Shown here: positions 12,255-24,862 of the stretch, piece after piece
Numbering within the stretch: position 1 is the stretch's first letter
How the letters are laid out: each line of letters opens with the position of its first letter
DNA from: Climacium dendroides
Taxonomy: Eukaryota; Streptophyta; Bryopsida; Hypnales; Climaciaceae
DNA length: 64,000 bases
Assembly: GCA_950106755.1 (NCBI GenBank)
Contig: OX467085.1
Location: 3,906,001-3,970,000 of the forward strand
Direction: 5' to 3'
The notes under the pieces: generated by a model
What the model was told of the DNA's origin: nothing
The model's database searches: none
Seen by the model: the letters and a program-made list of their open reading frames with translations, nothing else
Position numbers and translations under genes: made by a program

Positions 12255-14774
12255 ATGGAAAAAATAAAGTTTAAGAGAACCCTATTGCTTGCCCACACTT
12301 TTTCAGTTGAAATGGGTTTAAAAAAAGAGACTCTAGAAATCATGTTGTATTTAATAGAAACCAAACCAATAAATTATATCAATTTGACGTGGAAGCATGT
12401 CCGAATACATAACACACAAGTTGCAAATCTTTGAAATAATTAGGATTCATGGAAAAAATGTAGTTTAAGAGAACCCTATTGCTTGCCCACACTTTTTCAA
12501 GTGAAATGGGTTTAAAAAAAGAGACTCTAGAAATCATGTTGTATTTAATAGAAACCAAACCAATAAATTATATCAATTTGACGTGGAATCATGTCCGAAT
12601 ACATAACACACAAGTTGCAAATCTTTCAAATAATTAGGATTCATGGAAAAAATGTAGTTTAAGAGAACCCTATTGCTTGCCCACACTTTTTCAAGTGAAT
12701 TCGGTTTAAAAAAAGAGACTCTAGAAATCATGTTGTATTTAATAGAAACGAAACCAATAAATTATATCAATTTGACGTGGAAGCATGTCCGAATACATAA
12801 CACACAAGTTGCAAATCTTTGAAATAATTAGGATTCATGGAAAAAATGTAGTTTAAGAGAACCCTATTGCTTGCCCACAGTTTTTCACGTGAATTCGGTT
12901 TAAAAAAGAGACTCTAGAAATCATGTTGTATTTAATAGAAACCAAACCAATAAATTATATCAATTTGACGTGGAATCATGTCCGAATACATAACACACAA
13001 GTTGCAAATCTTTGAAATAATTAGGATTCATGGAAAAAATGAAGTTTAAGAGAACCCTATTGCTTGCCCACACTTTTTCAAGTGAATTCGGTTTAAAAAA
13101 AGAGACTCTAGAAATCATGTTGTATTTAATAGAAACTAAACCAATAAATTATATCAATTTGACGTGGAAGCATGTCCGAATACATAACACACAAGTTGCA
13201 AATCTTTGAAATAATTAGGATTCATGGAAAAAATGTAGTTTAAGAGAACCCTATTGCTTGCCCACAGATTTTCAAGTGAATTCGGTTTAAGAAAAGAGAC
13301 TCTAGAAATCATGTTGTATTTAATAGAAACTAAACCAATAAATTATATCAATTTGACGTGGAAGCATGTCCGAATACATAACACACAAGTTGCAAATCTT
13401 TGAAATAATTAGGATTCATGGAAAAAATGTAGTTTAAGAGAACCCTATTGGTTGCCCACACTTTTTCAAGTGAAATGGGTTTAAAAAAAGAGACTCTAGA
13501 AATCATGTTGTATTTAATAGAAACCAAACCAATAAATTATATCAATTTGACGTGGAATCATGTCCGAATACATAACACACAAGTTGCAAATCTTTCAAAT
13601 AATTAGGATTCATGGAAAAAATGTAGTTTAAGAGAACCCTATTGCTTTCCCACACTTTTTCAAGTGAATTCGGTTTAAAAAAAGAGACTCTAGAAATCAT
13701 GTTGTATTTAATAGAAACGAAACCAATAAATTATATCAATTTGACGTGGAAGCATGTCCGAATACATAACACACAAGTTGCAAATCTTTGAAATAATTAG
13801 GATTCATGGAAAAAATGTAGTTTAAGAGAACCCTATTGCTTGCCCACAGTTTTTCACGTGAATTCGGTTTAAAAAAGAGACTCTAGAAATCATGTTGTAT
13901 TTAATAGAAACCAAACCAATAAATTATATCAATTTGACGTGGAATCATGTCCGAATACATAACACACAAGTTGCAAATCTTTGAAATAATTAGGATTCAT
14001 GGAAAAAATGAAGTTTAAGAGAACCCTATTGCTTGCCCACACTTTTTCAAGTGAATTCGGTTTAAAAAAAGAGACTCTAGAAATCATGTTGTATTTAATA
14101 GAAACTAAACCAATAAATTATATCAATTTGACGTGGAAGCATGTCCGAATACATAACACACAAGTTGCAAATCTTTGAAATAATTAGGATTCATGGAAAA
14201 AATGTAGTTTAAGAGAACCCTATTGCTTGCCCACAGATTTTCAAGTGAATTCGGTTTAAGAAAAGAGACTCTAGAAATCATGTTGTATTTAATAGAAACT
14301 AAACCAATAAATTATATCAATTTGACGTGGAAGCATGTCCGAATACATAACACACAAGTTGCAAATCTTTGAAATAATTAGGATTCATGGAAAAAATGAA
14401 GTTTAAGAGAACCCTATTGCTTGCCCACATTTTTTCAGTTGAAATGGGTTTAAAAAAAGAGACTCTAGAAATCATGTTGTATTGAATAGAAACCAAACCA
14501 ATAAATTATATCAATTTGACGTGGAATCATGTCCGAATACATAACACACAAGTTGCAAATCTTTGAAATACTTAGGATTCATGGAAAAAATAAAGTTTAA
14601 GAGAACCCTATTGCTTGCCCACACTTTTTCAAGTGAATTCGGTTTAAAAAAAGAGACTCTAGAAATCATATTGTATTTAATAGAAACTAAACCAATAAAT
14701 TATATCAATTTGACGTGGAAGCATGTCCGAATACATAACACACAAGTTGCAAATCTTTGAAATAATTAGGATTC
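12255..14774 (+). repeat. HOR block C, copy 2 (13 of 15 monomers)
   Basis: Repeats copy 1 in order from the 'ataaag' monomer (12255) to the 'atcatattg' monomer (14581). It then breaks: the two monomers corresponding to 11868 and 12062 are missing and a different 'ataaag...gagagccc' monomer follows at 14775. A private change is 'tattgaatag' in the monomer at 14387, where copy 1 has 'tatttaatag'. Confidence 0.9.
12449..14386 (+). repeat. Nested 5-mer pair inside HOR C copy 2 (2 x 969 bp)
   Basis: Same two five-monomer units as at 9542-11479, at 12449-13417 and 13418-14386. The distinguishing 'ttggttgccc' and 'tttcccacac' are again only in the second. The 5-mer was therefore doubled and diverged before the larger 15-mer was duplicated, giving a relative order of events. 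Confidence 0.85.
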
Positions 14775-15938
14775 ATGGAAAAAATAAAGTTTAAGAGAGC
14801 CCTATTGCTTGCCCACATTTTTTCAGTTGAAATGGGTTTAAAAAAAGAGACTCTAGAAATCATGTTGTATTTAATAGAAACCAAACCAATAAATTATATC
14901 AATTTGACGTGGAATCATGTCCGAATACATAACACACAAGTTGCAAATCTTTGAAATAATTAGGATTCATGGAAAAAATGAAGTTTAAGAGAACCCTATT
15001 GCTTGCCCACACTTTTTCAGTTGAAATGGGTTTAAAAAAAGAGACTCTAGAAATCATGTTGTATTTAATAGAAACTAAACCAATAAATTATATCAATTTG
15101 ACGTGGAATCATGTCCGAATACATAACACACAAGTTGCAAATCTTTGAAATAATTAGGATTCATGGAAAAAATGAAGTTTAAGAGAACCCTATTGCTTGC
15201 CCACACTTTTTCAGTTGAAATGGGTTTAAAAAAAGAGACTCTAGAAATCATGTTGTATTTAATAGAAACCAAACCAATAAATTATATCAATTTGACGTGG
15301 AATCATGTCCGAATACATAACACACAAGTTGCAAATCTTTGAAATAATTAGGATTCATGGAAAAAATGAAGTTTAAGAGAACCCTATTGCTTGTCCACAC
15401 TTTTTCAAGTGAATTCGGTTTAAAAAAAGAGACTCTAGAAATCATGTTGTATTTAATAGAAACCAAACCAATAAATTATATCAATTTGACGTGGAATCAT
15501 GTCCGAAAACATAACACACAAACTGCAAATCTTTGAAATAATTAGCATTCATGGAAAAAATAAAGTTTAAGAGAACCCTATTGCTTGCCCACACTTTTTC
15601 AGTTGAAATGGGTTTAAAAAAAGAGACTCTAGAAATCATGTTGTATTTAATAGAAACCAAACCAATAAATTATATCAATTTGACGTGGAATCATGTCCAA
15701 ATACATAACACACAAGTTGCAAATCTTTCAAATAATTAGGATTCATGGAAAAAATGTAGTTTAAGAGAACCCTATTGCTTGCCCACACTTTTTCAAGTGA
15801 ATTCGGTTTAAAAAAAGAGACTCTAGAAATCATGTTGTATTTAATAGAAACTAAACCAATAAATTATATCAATTTGACGTGGAAGCATGTCCGAATACAT
15901 AACACACAAGTTGCAAATCTTTGAAATAATTAGGATTC

Positions 15939-16132
15939 ATGGAAAAAATGTAGTTTAAGAGAACCCTATCGCTTCCCCACACTTTCTCAAGTGAATTCAG
16001 TTTAAAAAAAGAGACTCTAGAAATCATGTTGTATTTAATAGAAACCAAACCAATAAATTATATCAATTTGACGTGGAATCATGTCCGAAAACATAACACA
16101 CAAACTGCAAATCTTTGAAATAATTAGGATTC
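15939..16132 (+). repeat. Isolated chimeric monomer with type 2 left half
   Basis: Left part is type 2 ('atcgcttcccc', 'actttctc', 'gaattcagt') while it starts 'atgtag' and ends 'gtggaatc', 'gaaaac', 'caaactgc' as type 1. It is flanked by ordinary type 1 monomers and lies about 31 kb from the type 2 domain. It differs in its right half from the similar chimera at 229, so the two are not simple copies of each other. Confidence 0.85.
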
Positions 16133-16714
16133 ATGGAAAAAATGTAGTTTAAGAGAACCCTATTGCTTGCCCACACTTTTTCAAGTGAATTCGGTTTAAA
16201 AAAAGAGACTCTAGAAATCATATTGTATTTAATAGAAACTAAACCAATAAATTATATCAATTTGACGTTGAATCATGTCCGAAAACATAACACACAAGTT
16301 GCAAATCTTTGAAATAATTAGGATTCATGGAAAAAATGAAGTTTAAGAGAACCCTATTGCTTGCCCACACTTTTTCAGTTGAAATGGGTTTAAAAAAAGA
16401 GACTCTAGAAATCATGTTGTATTTAATAGAAACCAAACCAATAAATTATATCAATTTGACGTGGAATCATGTCCGAATACATAACACATAAGCTGCAAAT
16501 CTTTGAAATAATTAGGATTCATGGAAAAAATGAAGTTTAAGAGAACCCTATTGCTTGCCCACACTTTTTCAGTTGAAATGGGTTTAAAAAAAGAGACTCT
16601 AGAAATCATGTTGTATTTAATAGAAACCAAACCAATAAATTATATCAATTTGACGTGGAATCATGTCCGAAAACATAACACACAAACTGCAAATCTTTGA
16701 AATAATTAGGATTC

Positions 16715-19700
16715 ATGGAAAAAATGTAGTTTAAGAAAACCCTATTGCTTGCCCACACTTTTTCAGTTGAAATGGGTTTAAAAAAAGAGACTCTAGAAAT
16801 CATGTTGTATTTAATAGAAACCAAACCAATAAATTATATCAATTTGACGTGGAATCATGTCCGAATACATAACACACAAGTTGCAAATCTTTGAAATAAT
16901 TAGGATTCATGGAAAAAATGAAGTTTAAGAGAACCCTATTGCTTGCCCACACTTTTTCAGTTGAAATGGGTTTAAAAAAAGAGACTCTAGAAATCATGTT
17001 GTATTTAATAGAAACCAAACCAATAAATTATATCAATTTGACGTGGAATCATGTCCGAATACATAACACACAAGTTGCAAATCTTTGAAATAATTAGGAT
17101 TCATGGAAAAAATGAAGTTTAAGAGAACCCTATTGCTTGCCCACACTTTTTCAAGTGAATTCGGTTTAAAAAAAGAGACTCTAGAAATCATGTTGTATTT
17201 AATAGAAACCAAACCAATAAATTATATCAATTTGACGTGGAATCATGTCCGAATACATAACACACAAGTTGCAAATCTTTGAAATAATTAGGATTCATGG
17301 AAAAAATGAAGTTTAAGAGAACCCTATTGCTTGCCCACACTTTTTCAAGTGAATTCGGTTTAAAAAAAGAGACTCTAGAAATCATGTTGTATTTAATAGA
17401 AACCAAACCAATAAATTATATCAATTTGACGTGGAATCATGTCCGAATACATAACACACAAGTTGCAAATCTTTGAAATAATTAGGATTCATGGAAAAAA
17501 TGAAGTTTAAGAGAACCCTATTGCTTGCCCACACTTTTTCAAGTGAATTCGGTTTAAAAAAAGAGACTCTAGAAATCATGTTGTATTTAATAGAAACCAA
17601 ACCAATAAATTATATCAATTTGACGTGGAATCATGTCCGAAAACATAACACACAAACTGCAAATCTTTGAAATAATTAGGATTCATGGAAAAAATAAAGT
17701 TTAAGAGAACCCTAGTGCTTGCCCACACTTTTTCAGTTGAAATGGGTTTAAAAAAAGAGACTCTAGAAATCATGTTGTATTTAATAGAAACCAAACCAAT
17801 AAATTATATCAATTTGACGTGGAATCATGTCCAAATACATAACACACAAGTTGCAAATCTTTGAAATAATTAGGATTCATGGAAAAAATGTAGTTTAAGA
17901 GAACCCTATTGCTTGCCCACACTTTTTCAAGTGAATTCGGTTTAAAAAAAGAGACTCTAGAAATCATGTTGTATTTAATAGAAACTAAACCAATAAATTA
18001 TATCAATTTGACGTGGAAGCATGTCCGAATACATAACACACAAGTTGCAAATCTTTGAAATAATTAGGATTCATGGAAAAAATGTAGTTTAAGAGAACCC
18101 TATTGCTTGCCCACACTTTTTCAAGTGAATTCGGTTTAAAAAAAGAGACTCTAGAAATCATGTTGTATTTAATAGAAACCAAACCAATAAATTATATCAA
18201 TTTGACGTGGAATCATGTCCGAATACATAACACACAAGTTGCAAATCTTTGAAATAATTAGGATTCATGGAAAAAATGAAGTTTAAGAGAACCCTATTGC
18301 TTGCCCACACTTTTTCAGTTGAAATGGGTTTAAAAAAAGAGACTCTAGAAATCATGTTGTATTTAATAGAAACCAAACCAATAAATTATATCAATTTGAC
18401 GTGGAATCATGTCCGAATACATAACACACAAGTTGCAAATCTTTGAAATAATTAGGATTCATGGAAAAAATGAAGTTTAAGAGAACCCTATTGCTTGCCC
18501 ACACTTTTTCAAGTGAATTCGGTTTAAAAAAAGAGACTCTAGAAATCATGTTGTATTTAATAGAAACCAAACCAATAAATTATATCAATTTGACGTGGAA
18601 TCATGTCCGAATACATAACACACAAGTTGCAAATCTTTGAAATAATTAGGATTCATGGAAAAAATGAAGTTTAAGAGAACCCTATTGCTTGCCCACACTT
18701 TTTCAAGTGAATTCGGTTTAAAAAAAGAGACTCTAGAAATCATGTTGTATTTAATAGAAACCAAACCAATAAATTATATCAATTTGACGTGGAATCATGT
18801 CCGAAAACATAACACACAAACTGCAAATCTTTGAAATAATTAGGATTCATGGAAAAAATGTAGTTTAAGAGAACCCTATTGCTTGCCCACACTTTTTCAG
18901 TTGAAATGGGTTTAAAAAAAGAGACTCTAGAAATCATGTTGTATTTAATAGAAACCAAACCAATAAATTATATCAATTTGACGTGGAATCATGTCCGAAT
19001 ACATAACACACAAGTTGCAAATCTTTGAAATAATTAGGATTCATGGAAAAAATGTAGTTTAAGAGAACCCTATTGCTTGCCCACACTTTTTCAAGTGAAT
19101 TCGGTTTAAAAAAAGAGACTCTAGAAATCATGTTGTATTTAATAGAAACCAAACCAATAAATTATATCAATTTGACGTGGAATCATGTCCGAATACATAA
19201 CACACAAGTTGCAAATCTTTGAAATAATTAGGATTCATGGAAAAAATGAAGTTTAAGAGAACCCTATTGCTTGCCCACACTTTTTCAGTTGAAATGGGTT
19301 TAAAAAAAGAGACTCTAGAAATCATGTTGTATTTAATAGAAACCAAACCAATAAATTATATCAATTTGACGTGGAATCATGTCCGAATACATAACACACA
19401 AACTGCAAATCTTTCAAATAATTAGGATTCATGGAAAAAATAAAGTTTAAGAGAACCCTATTGCTTGCCCACACTTTTTCAGTTGAAATGGGTTTAAAAA
19501 AAGAGACTCTAGAAATCATGTTGTATTTAATAGAAACCAAACCAATAAATTATATCAGTTTGACGTGGAATCATGTCCGAAAACATAACACACAAACTGC
19601 AAATCTTTGAAATAATTAGGATTCATGGAAAAAATGTAGTTTAAGAGAACCCTATTGCTTGCCCACACTTTTTCAGTTGAAATGGGTTTAAAAAAAGAGA

Positions 19701-22146
19701 CTCTAGAAATCATGTTGTATTTAATAGAAACCAAACCAATAAATTATATCAATTTGACGTGGAATCATGTCCAAATACATAACACACAAGTTGCAAATCT
19801 TTGAAATAATTAGGATTCATGGAAAAAATGAAGTTTAAGAGAACCCTATTGCTTGCCCACACTTTTTCAGTTGAAATGGGTTTAAAAAAAGAGACTCTAG
19901 AAATCATGTTGTATTTAATAGAAACCAAACCAATAAATTATATCAATTTGACGTGGAATCATGTCCGAATACATAACACACAAGTTGCAAATCTTTGAAA
20001 TAATTAGGATTCATGGAAAAAATGAAGTTTAAGAGAACCCTATTGCTTGCCCACACTTTTTCAAGTGAATTCGGTTTAAAAAAAGAGACTCTAGAAATCA
20101 TGTTGTATTTAATAGAAACCAAACCAATAAATTATATCAATTTGACGTGGAATCATGTCCGAATACATAACACACAAGTTGCAAATCTTTGAAATAATTA
20201 GGATTCATGGAAAAAATGAAGTTTAAGAGAACCCTATTGCTTGCCCACACTTTTTCAAGTGAATTCGGTTTAAAAAAAGAGACTCTAGAAATCATGTTGT
20301 ATTTAATAGAAACCAAACCAATAAATTATATCAATTTGACGTGGAATCATGTCCGAAAACATAACACACAAACTGCAAATCTTTGAAATAATTAGGATTC
20401 ATGGAAAAAATGTAGTTTAAGAGAACCCTATTGCTTGCCCACACTTTTTCAGTTGAAATGGGTTTAAAAAAAGAGACTCTAGAAATCATGTTGTATTTAA
20501 TAGAAACCAAACCAATAAATTATATCAATTTGACGTGGAATCATGTCCGAATACATAACACACAAGTTGCAAATCTTTGAAATAATTAGGATTCATGGAA
20601 AAAATGAAGTTTAAGAGAACCCTATTGCTTGCCCACACTTTTTCAGTTGAAATGGGTTTAAAAAAAGAGACTCTAGAAATCATGTTGTATTTAATAGAAA
20701 CCAAACCAATAAATTATATCAATTTGACGTGGAATCATGTCCGAATACATAACACACAAGTTGCAAATCTTTGAAATAATTAGGATTCATGGAAAAAATG
20801 AAGTTTAAGAGAACCCTATTGCTTGCCCACACTTTTTCAGTTGAAATGGGTTTAAAAAAAGAGACTCTAGAAATCATGTTGTATTTAATAGAAACCAAAC
20901 CAATAAATTATATCAATTTGACGTGGAATCATGTCCGAATACATAACACACAAGTTGCAAATCTTTGAAATAATTAGGATTCATGGAAAAAATGAAGTTT
21001 AAGAGAACCCTATTGCTTGCCCACACTTTTTCAAGTGAATTCGGTTTAAAAAAAGAGACTCTAGAAATCATGTTGTATTTAATAGAAACCAAACCAATAA
21101 ATTATATCAATTTGACGTGGAATCATGTCCGAATACATAACACACAAGTTGCAAATCTTTGAAATAATTAGGATTCATGGAAAAAATGAAGTTTAAGAGA
21201 ACCCTATTGCTTGCCCACACTTTTTCAAGTGAATTCGGTTTAAAAAAAGAGACTCTAGAAATCATGTTGTATTTAATAGAAACCAAACCAATAAATTATA
21301 TCAATTTGACGTGGAATCATGTCCGAAAACATAACACACAAACTGCAAATCTTTGAAATAATTAGGATTCATGGAAAAAATAAAGTTTAAGAGAACCCTA
21401 TTGCTTGCCCACACTTTTTCAGTTGAAATGGGTTTAAAAAAAGAGACTCTAGAAATCATGTTGTATTTAATAGAAACCAAACCAATAAATTATATCAATT
21501 TGACGTGGAATCATGTCCAAATACATAACACACAAGTTGCAAATCTTTGAAATAATTAGGATTCATGGAAAAAATGTAGTTTAAGAGAACCCTATTGCTT
21601 GCCCACACTTTTTCAAGTGAATTCGGTTTAAAAAAAGAGACTCTAGAAATCATGTTGTATTTAATAGAAACTAAACCAATAAATTATATCAATTTGACGT
21701 GGAAGCATGTCCGAATACATAACACACAAGTTGCAAATCTTTGAAATAATTAGGATTCATGGAAAAAATGTAGTTTAAGAGAACCCTATTGCTTGCCCAC
21801 ACTTTTTCAAGTGAATTCGGTTTAAAAAAAGAGACTCTAGAAATCATGTTGTATTTAATAGAAACCAAACCAATAAATTATATCAATTTGACGTGGAATC
21901 ATGTCCGAATACATAACACACAAGTTGCAAATCTTTGAAATAATTAGGATTCATGGAAAAAATGAAGTTTAAGAGAACCCTATTGCTTGCCCACACTTTT
22001 TCAGTTGAAATCGGTTTAAAAAAAGAGACTCTAGAAATCATGTTGTATTTAATAGAAACCAAACCAATAAATTATATCAATTTGACGTGGAATCATGTCC
22101 GAATACATAACACACAAACTGCAAATCTTTCAAATAATTAGGATTC
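16715..22146 (+). repeat. Mixed 4/5-mer HOR zone with a 3686-bp offset duplication
   Basis: A short series recurs: 'atgtag' with 'cagttg', one or two 'atgaag' with 'cagttg', two 'atgaag' with 'caagtg', the last ending 'caaactgc'. It occupies 16715-17684, 19625-20400 and 20401-21370. On top of this, 17297-18460 corresponds in monomer order to 20983-22146, an offset of 3686 bp (19 monomers), including the 'ataaag' with 'ccaaatac' monomers at 17685 and 21371. The first of these has a private 'ctagtgcttgc'. Confidence 0.7.
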
Positions 22147-24862
22147 ATGGAAAAAATAAAGTTTAAGAGAACCCTATTGCTTGCCCACACTTTTTCAGTT
22201 GAAATGGGTTTAAAAAAAGAGACTCTAGAAATCATGTTGTATTTAATAGAAACCAAACCAATAAATTATTTCAATTTGACGTTGAATCCTGTCCGAAAAC
22301 ATAACACACAAGTTGCAAATCTTTGAAATAATTAGGATTCATGGAAAAAATGAAGTTTAAGAGAACCCTATTGCTTGCCCACACTTTTTCAGTTGAAATG
22401 GGTTTAAAAAAAGAGACTCTAGAAATCATGTTGTATTTAATAGAAACCAAACCAATAAATTATATCAATTTGACGTGGAATCATGTCCGAATACATAACA
22501 CACAAGTTGCAAATCTTTGAAATAATTAGGATTCATGGAAAAAATGAAGTTTAAAAGAACCCTATTGCTTGCCCACACTTTTTCAGTTGAAATGGGTTTA
22601 AAAAAAGAGACTCTAGAAATCATGTTGTATTTAATAGAAACCAAACCAATAAATTATATCAATTTGACGTGGAATCATGTCCGAATACATAACACACAAG
22701 TTGCAAATCTTTGAAATAATTAGGATTCATGGAAAAAATGTAGTTTAAGAGAACCCTATTGCTTGCCCACACTTTTTCAAGTGAATTCGGTTTAAAAAAA
22801 GAGACTCTAGAAATCATGTTGTATTTAATAGAAACTAAACCAATAAATTATATCAATTTGACGTGGAAGCATGTCCGAATACATAACACACAAGTTGCAA
22901 ATCTTTGAAATAATTAGGATTCATGGAAAAAATGTAGTTTAAGAGAACCCTATTGCTTGCCCACACTTTTTCAAGTGAATTCGGTTTAAAAAAAGAGACT
23001 CTAGAAATCATGTTGTATTTAATAGAAACCAAACCAATAAATTATATCAATTTGACGTGGAATCATGTCCGAATACATAACACACAAGTTGCAAATCTTT
23101 GAAATAATTAGGATTCATGGAAAAAATGAAGTTTAAGAGAACCCTATTGCTTGCCCACACTTTTTCAGTTGAAATGGGTTTAAAAAAAGAGACTCTAGAA
23201 ATCATGTTGTATTTAATAGAAACCAAACCAATAAATTTTATCAGTTTGACGTGGAATCATGTCCGAAAACATAACACACAAACTGCAAATCTTTGAAATA
23301 ATTAGGATTCATGGAAAAAATGTAGTTTAAGAGAACCCTATTGCTTGCCCACACTTTTTCAAGTGAATTCGGTTTAAAAAAAGAGACTCTAGAAATCATG
23401 TTGTATTTAATAGAAACTAAACCAATAAATTATATCAATTTGACGTGGAAGCATGTCCGAATACATAACACACAAGTTGCAAATCTTTGAAATAATTAGG
23501 ATTCATGGAAAAAATGTAGTTTAAGAGAACCCTATTGCTTGCCCACACTTTTTCAAGTGAATTCGGTTTAAAAAAAGAGACTCTAGAAATCATGTTGTAT
23601 TTAATAGAAACCAAACCAATAAATTATATCAATTTGACGTGGAATCATGTCCGAATACATAACACACAAGTTGCAAATCTTTGAAATAATTAGGATTCAT
23701 GGAAAAAATGAAGTTTAAGAGAACCCTATTGCTTGCCTACACTTTTTCAGTTGAAATGGGTTTAAAAAAAGAGACTCTAGAAATCATGTTGTATTTAATA
23801 GAAACCAAACCAATAAATTATATCAATTTGACGTGGAATCATGTCCGAATACATAACACACAAACTGCAAATCTTTCAAATAATTAGGATTCATGGAAAA
23901 AATAAAGTTTAAGAGAACCCTATTGCTTGCCCACACTTTTTCAGTTGAAATGGGTTTAAAAAAAGAGACTCTAGAAATCATGTTGTATTTAATAGAAACC
24001 AAACCAATAAATTATATCAATTTGACGTTGAATCATGTCCGAAAACATAACACACAAGTTGCAAATCTTTGAAATAATTAGGATTCATGGAAAAAATGAA
24101 GTTTAAGAGAACCCTATTGCTTGCCCACACTTTTTCAGTTGAAATGGGTTTAAAAAAAGAGACTCTAGAAATCATGTTGTATTTAATAGAAACCAAACCA
24201 ATAAATTATATCAATTTGACGTGGAATCATGTCCGAATACATAACACACAAGTTGCAAATCTTTGAAATAATTAGGATTCATGGAAAAAATGAAGTTTAA
24301 GAGAACCCTATTGCTTGCCCACACTTTTTCAGTTGAAATGGGTTTAAAAAAAGAGACTCTAGAAATCATGTTGTATTTAATAGAAACCAAACCAATAAAT
24401 TATATCAGTTTGACGTGGAATCATGTCCGAAAACATAACACACAAACTGCAAATCTTTGAAATAATTAGGATTCTTGGAAAAAATGTAGTTTAAGAGAAC
24501 CCTATTGCTTGCCCACACTTTTTCAAGTGAATTCGGTTTAAAAAAAGAGACTCTAGAAATCATGTTGTATTTAATAGGAACTAAACCAATAAATTATATC
24601 AATTTGACGTGGAAGCATGTCCGAATACATAATACACAAGTTGCAAATCTTTGAAATAATTAGGATTCATGGAAAAAATGTAGTTTAAGAGAACCCTATT
24701 GCTTGCCCACACTTTTTCAAGTGAATTCGGTTTAAAAAAAGAGACTCTAGAAATCATGTTGTATTTAATAGAAACCAAACCAATAAATTATATCAATTTG
24801 ACGTGGAATCATGTCCGAATACATAACACACAAGTTGCAAATCTTTGAAATAATTAGGATTC
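21953..24862 (+). repeat. HOR block D, copy 1 (15-mer, 2910 bp, built as 9+6)
   Basis: A nine-monomer unit (21953-23698) is followed by a six-monomer unit (23699-24862). Both start with an 'atgaag' monomer ending 'caaactgc...ctttcaaat' and contain the 'tatcagtttgacg' (or 'tttatcagttt') monomer. The 9-mer is the 6-mer plus three monomers (22535, 22729, 22923). The whole recurs at offset 2910 bp. Confidence 0.8.
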
